Source of the DNA: Teretinema sp942493045 | GTDB lineage: Bacteria > Spirochaetota > Spirochaetia > Treponematales > Treponemataceae | Direction of reading: 5' to 3' | Length of the DNA: 64,000 bases | NCBI GenBank assembly: GCA_942493045.1 | Contig: OW818665.1 | Coordinates: forward strand, 1,550,001-1,614,000 | In this document: positions 51,382 to 60,732 of the stretch, piece after piece | Layout of the letters: every line of letters starts with the position of its first letter | How positions within the stretch are numbered: the first letter of the stretch is position 1 | Program-made: the position numbers and the translations under genes | Notes under the pieces: generated by a model | What the model was told of the DNA's origin: nothing | The model's input: only the letters and a program-made list of their open reading frames with translations | The model's database searches: none

Positions 51382-54246
51382 ATGAATAAACTCAGAAATC
51401 TGACCCTGGCCGTGAGTTTAGCCCTGGTCACCCTGTTTGCCGGTTGTCAACTCGGCACCGATCTATCGAACCCGTCGGCAGCTAATACCGCCGCTTCCCG
51501 AGCTGTCAGCGCTTCAGAGGACTTCCAGAACGAAGTCATCTACTTTTTATTCGTGGACCGCTTTTATGACGGCAACCCCGCCAATAACGCCGGAAACAAC
51601 GCCGCCCAGTTTGACAGAACCAACTGGAAAAAAATGTGGGGTGGTGACCTCCAGGGTATTATCGACAAACTCGACTATATCAAGGGCCTCGGCGCCACCG
51701 CCATCTGGGTTACTCCGCTGGTCGACAATATCGATGTGCTGACCGCCCTCAATGACGCTCCCTATCACGGATACTGGGGCAAGAACTTCTTCAATATCGA
51801 TGAACGCCTGGGCACCTGGGCCAAGTTTGATGAACTTGTCGCCAAAATGCACAGCCCCGCCTATAACATGAAACTGATTCTGGACTACGCTCCGAACCAC
51901 TCCAACCCCAACGACGAAGGTGAGTTCGGCGCCCTGTACAAGTCCAGCTATGACGCTTCCGGCAACCTGACCTCCACCTGGAAGATCACTGACTACAATA
52001 CCGACACCGCCGGCAACTGGTATCACCGCCTCGGCGGAATCGCCGCCACCCCCGCCCTCAGCTGGGAATGGAACGACGGTTACTACTGCCGCTACAAAAA
52101 CCTGTTTAATCTGTCCGACTTCAATCAGGATAACGGTACAACCTGGAACTACCTGGCCGACGCCCTCGAAATGTGGCTGCGCCGCGGTGTAGACGCCGTT
52201 CGCCTGGACGCCGTCAAACACATGAATACTTCCTATACCACCTCCCTGACCTCGGCCATGGATACCCGCCTCGGCCGCGACGTGTTCTTCTTCGGCGAGT
52301 GGATGGACGCCGGCGCCTGGGCTTCCGGACTCAACACCGAAGGCCAGTACTTTGCCAACAACTCCGGCTCTTCCCTGCTGGATTTCGGCTATCGCAGCGT
52401 CATGGAGAATGTTCTTAAAAACTCCAATGACATGAAATATCTGGCATCCTACCTTAATGCCCGTGAAACTTACTGGAACAACCCCCTGGACCAGGTGGTA
52501 TTCCTTGACAATCATGATATGCCCCGCATCAACACCGTGCTGCGCAACGGCGCCGGCATGTCCGAAGCGTATGCCGCGGCCCGCACCGACCTCGGTCTGG
52601 CCATCACCATGACTGTCCGCGGTGTTCCCTGCATCTACTACGGTACCGAGCACTACGCCGCCAACTTCTCCACCAACTCCTTCGGTCAGGTCGGAAGCGA
52701 TCCCTATAACCGGGAGATGATGCCCTCCTTCAGCACCACCACCAATGCCTATCAGGTTGTCCAGAAACTGTCGGCCCTCAAACAGGTCAACAAGGCCCTG
52801 CAGAACGGCTCCTATACCGAAAAATGGTCCGACGCCGGCCTGATTGCCTATGAGCGCAAAAGCGGTACCGATGTAGTGGTAGTTGTAGCCAATAAAGGCT
52901 CCAGCCGCACCCAGACCATCGGCGGCTTAAGCCTTCCGAACGGCAGCTACACCAGCAAGATCGGCAGCGATGTCGTCTCTGTCAGCGGCGGTAGCGCCAC
53001 CTTCACACTCAGTGAAAATGAAGTAGTAGTTCTGGCCACCTCCGCCGAGACCAAGGCCGCAACTCCGACCTTTAATCCCGCCGCCGGTATGATCACCGCC
53101 GGAACCGCGGTCACAATCAGCACCGCCACTTCCGGCGCCACCATCTATTACACCACCAACGGCGCGACCCCGACCACTTCCAGCTCCTCCGGAACCGCCG
53201 GTTCCTCAACCGCCACCGTTGTAGTGTCGGCCGCTTCTACCCTGAAGGCCATTGCCGTCAAGAGCGGACTGACCAACTCCGATGTTGGAACAGCGGTCTA
53301 TACTATCGGTACCGGTCTGAAGCTGCACTTCATGAGCAACTCAGTAGTGAACTGGACCACAGTGAACGGATATTACTGGGCTTCCAACGGCAGCCCCGCC
53401 GCCAATACCTGGCCGGGATCGGTCATGGCCAGTGAAGGCGACGGCTGGTACTTACTGACCATCCCCGGAGCCACTACCACCAACGTTATTTTCAACAGCG
53501 GCTCGGCCCAGACCGCCGACCTGACCCGTACCGGCGAAGGCTGGTTCGTACCCACCGGCTGGACCAACGGTAAAGTGGTCGGCACCTGGTACAACGAAAA
53601 CCCCTACAACTCCATCTCCGCGCCGACCTTTAACCCGGCCGCCGGCGGTGTAACCGCGGGAACCGTTGTAACAATCAGCACCACTACCCCCGGCGCAACC
53701 ATCTACTACACCACTAACGGTTCTACTCCGACCACCGCTTCAAGCAGCGGCGTTGCCGGTTCCTCTACCGCTTCCGTTACCGTGAACGCCGCCGTCACGA
53801 TCAAGGCCATCGCTGTCAAAGCCGCCCTGGTTTCTCCGGTGGTTACTGCGGCTTATACCATCACCACCAATGTACCCGGCCGCCTGACTGTTAACTTTAA
53901 GGCCGGTAGCAACGCCGAAAACGTTAACTTCCCCGGAGACGCCAACAACTGGAGTCTGACTGCCAATGCCCTGTCGCTGACTGCCGGTCAGACCAAGAGC
54001 TTTCAGATTACTAACGGCGTGACCTCAACTACCATTGCCCGCGGTAACAGCACCAGTGCCCTGGAACTCAAGCTGGTATCAAACGCCAGCTGGAACAACC
54101 AGTGGAGCTTTACGACCTGGACCAAGACCTCCAACATTACCTTGTTGGACAGTGGCCGCCAGATCGCCATTGCCTGCGCCGCTAACGCCGAGGTTATCCT
54201 GACTATCGATGTTTCGACACTGACACTGACCGCGGTCGTCAAGTAA
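51382..54246 (+). CDS. Large modular amylase lipoprotein with starch-binding modules
   Basis: This encodes 954 residues. The lipobox ends FAGC (Cys22). The GH13 domain carries LDYAPNHSN (I), DAVRLDAVKH (II), FFFGEWMDA (III) and FLDNHDMPR (IV). Downstream are two copies of a chitobiase/FN3_7-type module starting TPTFNPAAG and APTFNPAAG (residues about 560-650 and 745-835). Between them lies a CBM26-like module (LHFMSNSVVNWT to WYNEN). A final CBM-like domain follows. Many residues are Thr, Ala and Gly, so the modules may form a flexible surface arm. The enzyme should bind and cut starch outside the cell. Confidence 0.92.
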   Translation: MNKLRNLTLAVSLALVTLFAGCQLGTDLSNPSAANTAASRAVSASEDFQNEVIYFLFVDRFYDGNPANNAGNNAAQFDRTNWKKMWGGDLQGIIDKLDYIKGLGATAIWVTPLVDNIDVLTALNDAPYHGYWGKNFFNIDERLGTWAKFDELVAKMHSPAYNMKLILDYAPNHSNPNDEGEFGALYKSSYDASGNLTSTWKITDYNTDTAGNWYHRLGGIAATPALSWEWNDGYYCRYKNLFNLSDFNQDNGTTWNYLADALEMWLRRGVDAVRLDAVKHMNTSYTTSLTSAMDTRLGRDVFFFGEWMDAGAWASGLNTEGQYFANNSGSSLLDFGYRSVMENVLKNSNDMKYLASYLNARETYWNNPLDQVVFLDNHDMPRINTVLRNGAGMSEAYAAARTDLGLAITMTVRGVPCIYYGTEHYAANFSTNSFGQVGSDPYNREMMPSFSTTTNAYQVVQKLSALKQVNKALQNGSYTEKWSDAGLIAYERKSGTDVVVVVANKGSSRTQTIGGLSLPNGSYTSKIGSDVVSVSGGSATFTLSENEVVVLATSAETKAATPTFNPAAGMITAGTAVTISTATSGATIYYTTNGATPTTSSSSGTAGSSTATVVVSAASTLKAIAVKSGLTNSDVGTAVYTIGTGLKLHFMSNSVVNWTTVNGYYWASNGSPAANTWPGSVMASEGDGWYLLTIPGATTTNVIFNSGSAQTADLTRTGEGWFVPTGWTNGKVVGTWYNENPYNSISAPTFNPAAGGVTAGTVVTISTTTPGATIYYTTNGSTPTTASSSGVAGSSTASVTVNAAVTIKAIAVKAALVSPVVTAAYTITTNVPGRLTVNFKAGSNAENVNFPGDANNWSLTANALSLTAGQTKSFQITNGVTSTTIARGNSTSALELKLVSNASWNNQWSFTTWTKTSNITLLDSGRQIAIACAANAEVILTIDVSTLTLTAVVK

Positions 54247-54270
54247 ACCATCACCGATTTCAAAAAGAGA

Positions 54271-54302
54271 AAGGTCGTCCTGAAAAGGGCGACCTTTTTT
54301 TT
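54271..54302 (+). terminator. Terminator after the large amylase
   Basis: The stem AAGGTCGTCC / GGGCGACCTT is followed by a T run, 24 bases after the stop codon. Confidence 0.8.
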
Positions 54303-54401
54303 CGTTAAGCCCGGGTTTTCGTGAACTTGGCGTTTACCCGTGTTATAATAGTAGAATCATCAAGGTAAATTGATGAAAATATTCTGATAAGAGGTACTTT
54401 T

Positions 54402-54782
54402 ATGGCAGACGCACCAAAAGGATTGACAAGCATCCCGGCAGGACTGGACGCCGAAACAATCGCCAAACTTTTCTTTGTGCTCAGCGTTGAAGAAAAAAAC
54501 GAAGCGGTCTGGAAAGAACTGCTGTCCAACAACTGGTTTGACATTTTCAAGAACAAAGAAGGCGTTGTCACCGACAAACGTCCGCGCGCCAACTACACCA
54601 GCGCCTGGCGTTCGCTGAATGACGGACGCACCTTTACCTTTGAAAAAGCCGGTCCTGAATCCGCCGAAGAAAAAAAATTCTTTTTCACCTACACCAAAGA
54701 CGGCAATAGCAAACCGGGCCTGCCTGTTAAAGTAGTCTTCCAGAATAATGAGTGGCGCGTTGAAGGCGCCCAGCTATTCTAG
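54402..54782 (+). CDS. Protein of unknown function (126 residues)
   Basis: This encodes a soluble protein with no signal peptide. The C-terminal half (KFFFTYTKDGNSKPGLPVKVVFQNNEWRVEGAQLF) forms a beta-rich unit, and the N-terminal half is helical. I recognise no family. A TATAAT box at 54344-54349 lies before the gene, without a strong -35 element. The next small gene starts 11 bases after the stop, so the pair is probably one operon. Confidence 0.65.
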   Translation: MADAPKGLTSIPAGLDAETIAKLFFVLSVEEKNEAVWKELLSNNWFDIFKNKEGVVTDKRPRANYTSAWRSLNDGRTFTFEKAGPESAEEKKFFFTYTKDGNSKPGLPVKVVFQNNEWRVEGAQLF

Positions 54783-54792
54783 GAAGCCGGCG

Positions 54793-55011
54793 ATGTGGCA
54801 AAAAAAACTGGAAGAATTCCGGGACGCCGAAGTTCCGGTATTGATGCTCCTGGAACATGAAAAGAAAGAGCTGGAAGGCTGGATCGATGAAATCCATACG
54901 GACTATCTGACCTTGCTGCTGTATACCGCGCCGCATCTGCGCCATGTGCGCTATATTCCATTGAACAGAATAGTATCAATCGAAGTGCACACGGAAATCA
55001 GTCCGAAATAA
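54793..55011 (+). CDS. Small protein of unknown function (72 residues)
   Basis: This encodes a charged N-terminal helix (MWQKKLEEFRDAE) followed by strand-like sequence (VPVLMLLEHEKKELEGWIDEI; YIPLNRIVSIEVH), which resembles a small SH3-like or Sm-like fold. The ATG at 54793 has AGGAAG before it and gives a compact protein; an ATG at 54748 overlaps the upstream gene. Its role is unknown. Confidence 0.6.
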   Translation: MWQKKLEEFRDAEVPVLMLLEHEKKELEGWIDEIHTDYLTLLLYTAPHLRHVRYIPLNRIVSIEVHTEISPK

Positions 55012-55025
55012 AATTGCTGCGATTC

Positions 55026-55064
55026 AAAAAAAAGGGCTGTCCAACCGGGCATCCCCTTTTTTTT
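55026..55064. terminator. Bidirectional terminator
   Basis: An imperfect stem (GGGCTGTCC with GGGCATCCC) is flanked by A and T runs on both sides. It serves the small gene pair and the convergent msrBA gene. Confidence 0.6.
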
Positions 55065-55065
55065 C

Positions 55066-56013
55066 TTACAACTCCTCGACGGGTTCGGCTGCCAGACCGA
55101 TATTGACGTGGCAGTAGCCGCCCGGATTTTTCTCAAGATATTTCTGGTGATACTCCTCGGCCGGATAAAACGGCAAAGCGGGACTAACATTGGTAACTAT
55201 CGGTCTTGCAAATTTTCCGCTCTGAGAGAGCTCCGCAATAAAGGTTTCGGCCATGGCCCGCTGTTCATCTGTAGTATAGAAAATGGCCGAACGGTATTGA
55301 GTGCCATGATCATTGCCCTGCCGGTTTAAGGTTGTCGGATCGTGCATCCGGAAAAAATGGATCAGCAGCGCCCGGAAACTGACCCGCTCAGAGTCATAAA
55401 TAAGCTCCACGGTTTCAGCGTGACCGGTGCTGCCGCCGCAGACACTGCGATAGTCAGCCTGTTCTTCACGGCCACCGCAGTAACCGCAGCGCACGGCCGT
55501 CACACCCGGCACCCGGCTGAAGTAGGCCTCAGTACCCCAAAAACAGCCGGCGCCGAAAATCACCCGTTCTAATTTTCCGGCCTTAAAAAGCGTGCGGTAG
55601 TTGCCATAGCCTTCTCTCTCCAATTCAGAAACCGGAATAAACCGGATGGCGGCCGAATTGATGCAGTAGCGTAAACCGCTCTCACCGGGTCCATCGTCAA
55701 AAACATGGCCGAGATGACTGTCGGAACGCGCGCTGCGCACTTCCACCCGCTTCAAGCCGGCACTGGCATCGCTTTTCTCGACGAGGGCTGTCCCGGCCAG
55801 CGGCCGGGTAAAGCTCGGCCAGCCGCAATGCGCGTCGAACTTATCCAAGGAACTGAACAAGGGCTCTCCGGAAACCCGGTCTACATAAATTCCCGCTGAG
55901 CGGTTATCCCAATATTCATTCTGAAACGGGCTTTCCGTAGCATTCTCACGGATTACCCGGTACTGCAGCGGAGTTAAACCCTTCAACGATTCACTAAAAT
56001 CCCTGTCTGACAT
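55066..56013 (-). CDS. msrBA: Bifunctional methionine sulfoxide reductase MsrB-MsrA
   Basis: This encodes 315 residues. Residues 1-140 are MsrB (EYWDNRSAGIYVD; FDAHCGWPSF; HLGHVFDDGPG; RYCINSAAIRF with catalytic Cys117). Residues about 148-312 are MsrA (FGAGCFWGTE with Cys157). The enzymes reduce R- and S-methionine sulfoxide. The order is B then A. The zinc-binding CxxC pairs of many MsrB proteins are absent. No signal peptide is seen. Confidence 0.93.
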   Translation of the reverse strand: MSDRDFSESLKGLTPLQYRVIRENATESPFQNEYWDNRSAGIYVDRVSGEPLFSSLDKFDAHCGWPSFTRPLAGTALVEKSDASAGLKRVEVRSARSDSHLGHVFDDGPGESGLRYCINSAAIRFIPVSELEREGYGNYRTLFKAGKLERVIFGAGCFWGTEAYFSRVPGVTAVRCGYCGGREEQADYRSVCGGSTGHAETVELIYDSERVSFRALLIHFFRMHDPTTLNRQGNDHGTQYRSAIFYTTDEQRAMAETFIAELSQSGKFARPIVTNVSPALPFYPAEEYHQKYLEKNPGGYCHVNIGLAAEPVEEL

Positions 56014-56083
56014 ACGGTACCTCCCGGTGCTTAATCATCTTCCAACAGTATGAACTTAAGATACTTAAAATAAAGTCAAAAAA

Positions 56084-56233
56084 AAACCGTCTTCCGGTTA
56101 AGGAAGACGGTTTGCGTTTTCAGTCTAGGGCACCTCGAAAAACTCAATTTGTTTTTCGAGGTGCCCTTGCAAATCCTTACAGGATTTGCGTTTTTTATTT
56201 GTTGACCTTTAAAAACTGCAGTTTTTAAAGGTC
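56084..56233. repeat. Cluster of four perfect hairpins
   Basis: Four inverted repeats lie in a row: stems 56084-56095/56102-56113, 56128-56143/56151-56166 (16 bp), 56169-56177/56181-56189, and a 30-bp perfect palindrome at 56204-56233. They follow the SH3 lipoprotein gene on the minus strand. One may be its terminator; the others are unexplained. Confidence 0.8.
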
Positions 56234-56245
56234 CCCTCTATTTTC

Positions 56246-57229
56246 TTATCTGTCGGACTCGAAAGCGGCAAATCCTCCGAAAACCCACCCGCGGTTTTCC
56301 ACAAAGTACCAGTAACTGTCTACGCCTTCACTGGTGTCCAGCGCGTCGGTACGCAAAGAAACCTGCACTTTAGAACCGGCCGGGATCTTGCTCAAAACAG
56401 TAGAACCGGAAACAGAGGGTTTATTGCGCACGTTCATTTCGTCAATCGTGGAAAGTGTTCCAGTGCTTTGCACGGTTGTAACGCCGGCGAGTAGTGCGTC
56501 GCGGTCAAAATTGGCGGAAACAGCCGACGCGCCCTGGTCGGACTGCTCGGAAAGTTCCACAAAGGAACCGTACAGGGCGGAGCCCTTCAGGGTTGACAGC
56601 GCGGTCTCCAGCAGGGTGCTCTTCAATTCGGCCTTGGTATCCTTGTGATTCAGCAGGTACAGCATCCGGCAAGCCGCGATATCAGCCTCGTCAAAGGACA
56701 GACGGCTGCGATCCAGATACAGCCCTTTTTTCTTGCTGTCACCGGAAAACCAGGAGGCTTCCACAAAGCCGTTGGACTCAGCTCCGGCGGCGACTAAAGT
56801 GCCGACGGGAACACGGGTTCCTTCTATCGCGGCCAGAGAATCGGATTTATAGGCTACGGACTCGGCCACCACGACCGCCGGTACCGCGTTCAGGACGGTA
56901 TACCAATCGTAGACCCACAGATCCACTGTTTTTCCGCCGGGCTTATGCAGCCTGGCCTTATGAAATTCCTGGTCACGCAAATCAGAAGCGCTGCTGGTGC
57001 GGGTATCTCCCAGATACTCAAAAACCTGACCCATCATCACCCGCTCGCCCCATTTTTCGGCGGTGTTTATCTCGGTTCTGGTGACGGCGTTTTCCACCAG
57101 ATTGACAATCGATACTGTCTTTTTGGCATCCGCGGAAGCGGGAACCGTGCCGTCCGGAGCGGGTTTCGCGCAGGAAAGCACTAGGCAGGCGACGAACAGT
57201 GAAAGTGAGGCAGCCTTGATCAGTTTCAT
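56246..57229 (-). CDS. Lipoprotein with bacterial SH3 domain
   Basis: This encodes 327 residues. The lipobox ends LVLSC (Cys20). Residues about 250-325 (MNVRNKPSVSGSTVLSKIPAGSKVQV; YWYFVENRGWVFGGFAAF) match the SH3b fold, which often binds peptidoglycan or proteins. The ATG at 57229 has CAGGAG before it; the frame to 57361 is not needed. The middle part is of unknown type. Confidence 0.75.
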   Translation of the reverse strand: MKLIKAASLSLFVACLVLSCAKPAPDGTVPASADAKKTVSIVNLVENAVTRTEINTAEKWGERVMMGQVFEYLGDTRTSSASDLRDQEFHKARLHKPGGKTVDLWVYDWYTVLNAVPAVVVAESVAYKSDSLAAIEGTRVPVGTLVAAGAESNGFVEASWFSGDSKKKGLYLDRSRLSFDEADIAACRMLYLLNHKDTKAELKSTLLETALSTLKGSALYGSFVELSEQSDQGASAVSANFDRDALLAGVTTVQSTGTLSTIDEMNVRNKPSVSGSTVLSKIPAGSKVQVSLRTDALDTSEGVDSYWYFVENRGWVFGGFAAFESDR

Positions 57230-57348
57230 TTTTTCTCCTGAATTTGGTTTTGTAAATTGAATTTTAGCACGGAACCGGAAACCGGACAAGTTTTTCCGCA
57301 TAATTAGGAGCGGGACAGGGCTGACAGCCCTTTTTCTCCGAAAGTTTA

Positions 57349-57377
57349 TTGCGCATCCCATTTTTATCCCCTATACT
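57349..57377 (+). promoter_or_regulatory. Promoter of the 57411 gene
   Basis: TTGCGC (57349-57354), a 17-bp spacer and TATACT (57372-57377) precede the gene by 33 bases. Confidence 0.6.
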
Positions 57378-57410
57378 GATTACAGAACAACGACTTTTAT
57401 GGAGGATATC

Positions 57411-57971
57411 ATGTCATTAAAAGCAATGGACTTGTTTGACGCCTACACCCAAAACAAGCTTCCACTGGATGAAGGATACATTGTTTCATCGTTCTTTAAG
57501 AAGGATTCCGCGTACTGCACCTATGAAATCATCTCGTACTCGTCTGTCAAGGATTTTTACGCGGCCGGCAACGGACTGACCTTTCAAACCAACGGCAAGA
57601 AACTCTACATTCTGGTCGAACCGCCAAATTACCCGTACAAGACCATTGAACCCTATTGCCGCGCCCAGGATCATCAGGTACCGTTGCGTTTCAGCGAGTC
57701 CCATATCATCACCGCGAAGAATCAGACCAAGATAATGTTCAATAAGGAAGTGCAGCAGGCCATATCGGCCTTTACCGTGGTTAAGCCCACCGGTATGGAT
57801 TTCGCCTTCCTGTTCTTCTCACGCGAAGATGTTTTCAATTCCATGGAATTGTTCTTTACCAAAACCTTGAATCAGGAGGCCGGCGTGGCCCTGAACGACG
57901 CCAAAAAGGCCGCCAAGGAGATTGCTACCCTTGCTTCCAAGACCCTTACCTGGCCGAAGGACAACGAGTAG
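57411..57971 (+). CDS. Protein of unknown function (186 residues)
   Basis: This is a soluble protein with no signal peptide. I recognise no family. The strand-rich part GLTFQTNGKKLYILVEPP and the closing helical region (NDAKKAAKEIATLASKTL) are visible. The ATG at 57411 is chosen because GGAGG lies 5 bases before it. The next gene begins within its last 50 bases. Confidence 0.65.
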   Translation: MSLKAMDLFDAYTQNKLPLDEGYIVSSFFKKDSAYCTYEIISYSSVKDFYAAGNGLTFQTNGKKLYILVEPPNYPYKTIEPYCRAQDHQVPLRFSESHIITAKNQTKIMFNKEVQQAISAFTVVKPTGMDFAFLFFSREDVFNSMELFFTKTLNQEAGVALNDAKKAAKEIATLASKTLTWPKDNE

Positions 57972-58854
57972 TCTTTCCCTGGTCGTCGTCTACGCTCTCG
58001 ATACGGACGACTACCGGTTTCTGGAAAGCTTTTATCCGTCGCGCCGTCTGGCTGAAGAATGTAAAAACCGGAGCATCCCGCTCCGGTTTTTCTTTGCCGC
58101 TGACGCCGCGCAGCTGCTGGAGGATGCGCTCTATCCTCCGGAAATCCGGCCGCGGACTATAGTTTTATTACGCGGACCGCTGAGCGCTGCCCTTTGCCGC
58201 AATTTAGCGGAAGCCGGTTATCCGTGCTTTAACAGTCCTTCCTCCCGCCTGCTGACAGCCGACAAACTGGCCACCTCCGCTTTTTTGGAAAAAGGCCGCT
58301 GGCCGGCGCCGCAAACACTCACCGCCGCCGCCTGGCGCGCCGGACGGTCACTGCCCTGCACCCCGGAACAACCGCTGGTAGCCAAACCGCGCTACGGCAG
58401 CCGCGGGCGGGGCGTGCATCTGGTTTATAGCGCGCAGGAAATCGCCAGCCTCGCTCCGGATTTTCTGGTGCAGCAATATATCAAAACCTCGCACGGTCGC
58501 GACCTGCGTTTCTTTTTTATAGACGGTAAGATTACCGCCGTAGCTGAGCGCTACAGCCGGGACGGCAGCCTCGTCTCCAATACCGCCGGGGGCGGCCGGA
58601 TGCGCGCGATAAACGGTAGTCAGGAGAAACTGAGGGGAACCTGGGATGAACTCGTTTTGGAAATCGCCGCCGCCGCCGGCTTGTTTTACGGCACCGTGGA
58701 CTTACTGTACACCGGAGAGCGCGCAGCTGAGGGACTGACGGTTTGCGAAATCAATTCATCGCCCGGTTTTGAGGAACTGGAAAAAACCACGGGGCAAAAT
58801 ATCGCCGGAGAACTGATTGACAGGCTGTCAGTGTTCGCCGAGCAGCTGCTTTAA
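57922..58854 (+). CDS. ATP-grasp enzyme, RimK-like
   Basis: This encodes about 310 residues. The ATP-grasp signs are QPLVAKPRYGSRGRGVHLV, a hinge region near VQQYIKTSHGRDLRFFF, and VCEINSSPGFEELE with metal ligands. RimK-type enzymes ligate amino acids to proteins or small molecules. The start is not clear: the frame opens with TTG codons at 57922 and 57931 inside the preceding gene and contains no ATG before the conserved part. Its 3' end overlaps the convergent AAA+ gene by 27 bases. Confidence 0.75.
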   Translation: MLPLLPRPLPGRRTTSSLSLVVVYALDTDDYRFLESFYPSRRLAEECKNRSIPLRFFFAADAAQLLEDALYPPEIRPRTIVLLRGPLSAALCRNLAEAGYPCFNSPSSRLLTADKLATSAFLEKGRWPAPQTLTAAAWRAGRSLPCTPEQPLVAKPRYGSRGRGVHLVYSAQEIASLAPDFLVQQYIKTSHGRDLRFFFIDGKITAVAERYSRDGSLVSNTAGGGRMRAINGSQEKLRGTWDELVLEIAAAAGLFYGTVDLLYTGERAAEGLTVCEINSSPGFEELEKTTGQNIAGELIDRLSVFAEQLL

Positions 58855-60582
58855 TTCGCGGATCTCGGCAGCCAGCTTGGCTCTCTCCATCTTCTGATAG
58901 CGCGCCGGCAGCATTTCGCGGCTGGTGCATTCCAGCACCGCCACCAGATTCTGCAACTCAATCTCGTAAGGATAGGAGGGCGGCACAAAGTCGCGGATAG
59001 TCTGTTCCACGTCCTCCCGGGTCACGATAGTGCGGTTCTCGATCGAGGCGGTCATCTTGGCGCGTACCAGCAACGACTCGATATCGGCCCCGGAAACCTC
59101 GAACTTACAGAGTTTGAAAATATCGGAAACCGGAAAATCGCGCACCTTAATGTCCAGCTTGCGCTGCAGCGTTTCAAAAAGCTCCACTTTTTCTTCCAGG
59201 GTTTCCGGATAAAACAGGGCCAGATGCTCTTCGGCCCGCCCCTGGCGTTTCAGGTCGATAGGCAGCAGATCCGGGCGGCAGGTAATCAAAAACCAGATAA
59301 TCTTGCCGCGGTACTCGGTGTTTCCCATAAAATTGGCGATCTGGGCAAATACCCGGTTGGAAGTGCCGGAATCGCCGTCGGAATTGCGGTCTCCGAGGAA
59401 GGCGTCAGCCTCATCGATCATCACGGCCACCGGAGCCATGGCTTTCAGAATATTAAGCACCTTTTCCAGATTGGATTCGGTAGCGCCCTGCCATTTGGAG
59501 CGGAAGTTGCGCAGTTTAACCATCGGTACGCCGATCTCGCCGGCAAAGGCCGTAACCATAAAGGTTTTACCGGTACCGATGGGGCCGGCTATCAGGTAAC
59601 CCATCGGCAGGATATCGGTACGGGCCAGCTTCAGGGCCCGGGCCGCGCTCTTGAAGCGTTTTTTTACAAAGTCATGACCGGCGACGTATGAAAGGTCATG
59701 TTCGGTTTCCAGAAACTCGAGCAGGCCGGCGGCTTCGTTTTCAATGATCCGCCGTTTTTGGGAGCGCAGGTATTCCAGGCTGATCGGTTTATCCTCCTGG
59801 TAGGACTCGGCCACCAGCTGGTTCAAATTGAGCAGATTAAGGCCGGAAGTCAGGGCCCCCATGCGTTCGGCATTCAGGCCGCGGTCCAGCAGCAACATAC
59901 CCCGGCTCTCCAGAAATTGCAGGAACTGGGTGCGCACCTCATCTCCGGGAAAGGGAATACAGACCTTGACGGTGGAAGGAGAACTGGAAATGCGCGGATT
60001 GATGTCGGTCAGGTTTTCGGTCATCATGATTACCGAAACATCGCCACGGGTAAACTGCGGCTCATGCGACCAGCGGTTCAGGGTAACCAGGCAATAGCGA
60101 TCAATTTCGTCCAGTTGGCCGATCTCCTCAGCCGGCACGATGGTTTCGGCGTAATCGATGATCAGCACAATGCGCAAGTCCTTGGGAATATTCATCACAA
60201 AATAGCGCTCCAGATAATCGAAGGCCTTTACCGGATCGCGGGACAGGAATTCAGAGGGCTCGACACCGGGAAAACGGGCCGTCATGGCCTTCAGATAGTC
60301 TTTTTCCATTTGGGCCATGCAAAAAGTGATACCGCCGGACTTATCATAAAACACGATTATATCGCGGTTGCCGAACAATACCTCCGAAATATAATCCTGA
60401 ATTTTGACGAACATGAATTCGCCCTCATTCATCTGATGCGGCAGAAAATCCCGGATATTGCCGTGCACAAAATACAGATTGGCGGTCTTAGAGCAATACT
60501 TTACCGAAAGCTCCTGGGCCCAGGCCGGTAAAACATTGATATACTCCAGATTTTTTTTAATCAGCTGCTGTCCTTCACCCAT
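58828..60582 (-). CDS. AAA+ ATPase with degenerate first AAA unit
   Basis: This encodes 584 residues. The second AAA domain (about 310-520) has Walker A AGPIGTGKTFMV, Walker B VAVMIDEADAF, and arginine-finger-type residues after VFAQIANFM. The first unit (about 60-270) has a Walker-B-like LRIVLIIDYAETI but no Walker A. The C-terminal part ends in a helical domain. It may remodel or unfold a partner, like ClpX- or FtsH-type relatives, but no substrate is apparent. The ATG at 60582 has GAGGTG upstream; GTG at 60594 is also possible. Confidence 0.82.
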   Translation of the reverse strand: MGEGQQLIKKNLEYINVLPAWAQELSVKYCSKTANLYFVHGNIRDFLPHQMNEGEFMFVKIQDYISEVLFGNRDIIVFYDKSGGITFCMAQMEKDYLKAMTARFPGVEPSEFLSRDPVKAFDYLERYFVMNIPKDLRIVLIIDYAETIVPAEEIGQLDEIDRYCLVTLNRWSHEPQFTRGDVSVIMMTENLTDINPRISSSPSTVKVCIPFPGDEVRTQFLQFLESRGMLLLDRGLNAERMGALTSGLNLLNLNQLVAESYQEDKPISLEYLRSQKRRIIENEAAGLLEFLETEHDLSYVAGHDFVKKRFKSAARALKLARTDILPMGYLIAGPIGTGKTFMVTAFAGEIGVPMVKLRNFRSKWQGATESNLEKVLNILKAMAPVAVMIDEADAFLGDRNSDGDSGTSNRVFAQIANFMGNTEYRGKIIWFLITCRPDLLPIDLKRQGRAEEHLALFYPETLEEKVELFETLQRKLDIKVRDFPVSDIFKLCKFEVSGADIESLLVRAKMTASIENRTIVTREDVEQTIRDFVPPSYPYEIELQNLVAVLECTSREMLPARYQKMERAKLAAEIRELKQLLGEH

Positions 60583-60732
60583 TGTGTAACGCACCTCGCT
60601 TCTGTCTCTGTATTAAACACCAGAAAGGGCAAAAACACAACCAAAACGCTGTCAGTTCCAGACGGAGTCCTTGTTTTTTCCCGGTCAATACGTTAAGGTA
60701 TGAAAATACCTTACCCTGAAAGGAGTCATACA

